Assembly (NCBI RefSeq): GCF_001815905.1
Contig: NZ_KV823236.1
Location: 42,846-106,845 of the forward strand
Length of the DNA: 64,000 nt
From: Brevibacterium sp. HMSC07C04
Lineage (GTDB): Bacteria; Actinomycetota; Actinomycetes; Actinomycetales; Brevibacteriaceae
Reading direction: 5' to 3'
Below are positions 63,080 to 64,000 of the stretch, piece by piece (position 1 is the first letter of the stretch; every line of letters starts with the position of its first letter). Under the pieces are notes generated by a model, which ran no database searches, was not told where the DNA came from, and saw only the letters and a program-made list of their open reading frames with translations. A program made the translations under genes and the position numbers.

Positions 63080-64000
63080 ATGGGACAGCGGGCAGAAGCA
63101 GCGGCACTGCGAGTGGCTCGTCTGTCCCCGCGGCTGTCTGACTATGCGGAGCTGCGCTCCAGCTGGCTGCGCGACATCATGGCAGGCATCACGGTGGGGA
63201 TTGTTGCGATTCCTTTGGCGCTCGCCTTCGCCATTGCCAGTGGGGCACCGGCGGAAATGGGTCTCATCACCGGGGTTGTGGCAGGTTTTGTTGCGGCGGT
63301 CTTCGGCGGTTCCCACGTGCAGGTGTCAGGTCCCACCGGCGCCATGGTCGTCATCCTGCTGCCGATTGCCACGGAATTCGGCTATCAGGCACTGCCGATA
63401 GTCGCCATTATGGGCGGGATCCTGGTGATCGCTGCAGCGGTGCTCAAACTGGGGCGCGTGGTCGCATTCATCCCGTGGCCCGTCATTGAGGGCTTCACCC
63501 TGGGGATCGCCATCATCATCTTCATGCAGCAGGTGCCCGCCGCTCTGGGTTCGAAACCGGGCGATTCGACCAACGCCATCATTGCGGCCGCCCAATCCTT
63601 TGCCCACATCAACATCACCCAAATGCTGTGGTCACTGGCCATGGTCGCTGTCGTGGCCGTCATCATGGTCGGCTCGACCCGCCTGCACGAACGGCTGCCC
63701 GGTTCGATCCTGGCAATCATCGCTGTCGCGGTCATTGCTCAGCTGGCCGATGCGCCGCTGGCCGTGATCGGGGAACTGCCCACATCGCTTCCCGCACCGA
63801 GTGCCCCAGAAGCCGATCCAGCGCTGCTGCAAGCACTCATCGGCCCCGCGGTCGCCGTTGCAGCCCTGACCGCCATTGAATCGCTGCTGTCGGCTCGCGT
63901 GGCCTCTGGCATGACGTCGGCGGGCGCCTATGACGGCGACCGCGAACTGTTGGGACAGGGCCTAGCTGTAGTTCCTCGGGAGGTTGTGAACGGGATTTGA
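63080..64000 (+). CDS. SulP family anion transporter, truncated by a lost or disrupted 3' part
   Basis: 306 codons to a TGA on the last three bases of the window. SulP core motifs are present: DIMAGITVGIVAIPLALAFA, FGGSHVQVSGPTGAMVVI, FIPWPVIEGFTLGIAI and DRELLGQGLA. After that Gly-Gln-Gly-Leu-Ala the expected Gly-rich helix and STAS domain are missing; the frame reads ten unrelated residues (VVPREVVNGI) and stops. Normal length is 480-560 aa. An insertion element or rearrangement beginning near 63963-63970 is the simplest explanation. ATG 63080 follows AAGGAG. The full-length SulP at 43.9 kb shows what is missing. Confidence 0.85.
   Translation: MGQRAEAAALRVARLSPRLSDYAELRSSWLRDIMAGITVGIVAIPLALAFAIASGAPAEMGLITGVVAGFVAAVFGGSHVQVSGPTGAMVVILLPIATEFGYQALPIVAIMGGILVIAAAVLKLGRVVAFIPWPVIEGFTLGIAIIIFMQQVPAALGSKPGDSTNAIIAAAQSFAHINITQMLWSLAMVAVVAVIMVGSTRLHERLPGSILAIIAVAVIAQLADAPLAVIGELPTSLPAPSAPEADPALLQALIGPAVAVAALTAIESLLSARVASGMTSAGAYDGDRELLGQGLAVVPREVVNGI

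Overview
This is a GC-rich actinobacterial chromosome segment. Gene order, GTG/TTG starts, several probably leaderless mRNAs and a SigR/SigH-type promoter all point to Actinomycetota. The left end reproduces the conserved oriC-side block cwlM-trxA-trxB-(pseudokinase)-murJ-DUF6049-mutT4-pcnA. It is followed by ponA-(GT87-like)-rpsF-ssb-rpsR-rplI, as in Micrococcales and Mycobacteriales. No mycolate genes are seen. I would guess a Micrococcales-type genus such as Brevibacterium, but the sequence alone does not settle it.

Region 1 (1-17.9 kb) is core: cell-wall amidase homologue CwlM (partial), thioredoxin system, lipid II flippase with a separate pseudokinase partner, Nudix enzyme, CCA-adding enzyme, an acyl-CoA synthetase, a class A PBP, and the S6-SSB-S18-L9 operon. 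Region 2 (17.9-32.3 kb) is a block of accessory genes lying between rplI and dnaB, which are often close neighbours. It holds an MHS transporter, a TauE-type exporter, a Nudix + PLD/SF2-helicase/DUF3427 pair, an aminobenzoyl-glutamate peptidase/transporter pair (M20 + AbgT), and a TPP-riboswitch-controlled thiamine-precursor ECF transporter (two YkoE, YkoD, YkoC). Region 3 (32.3-45 kb) has dnaB, malonate importer MadLM, fatty-acid beta-oxidation fadBA with a perfect palindromic operator, an MprF-like aminoacyl-lipid synthase with its esterase partner, and a SulP transporter. Region 4 (45-59 kb) has uridine kinase, an AlaA-like aminotransferase, small membrane proteins, a Tat/lipoprotein Rieske protein, an OtsB-GH15 fusion, a two-component system, a CoA-transferase family III enzyme and the CopZ-CopA copper module.

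Region 5 (59-64 kb) looks the least stable. It has a DUF418 protein, a strong 16-bp inverted repeat, a short promoter-hairpin-terminator unit directly upstream of a broken Abi-family gene (the layout of an AbiF-type RNA/protein defence locus), a Nudix hydrolase, and a second SulP gene whose reading frame loses homology and stops at the very end of the window. No tRNA, rRNA, CRISPR array or complete insertion sequence was recognised.
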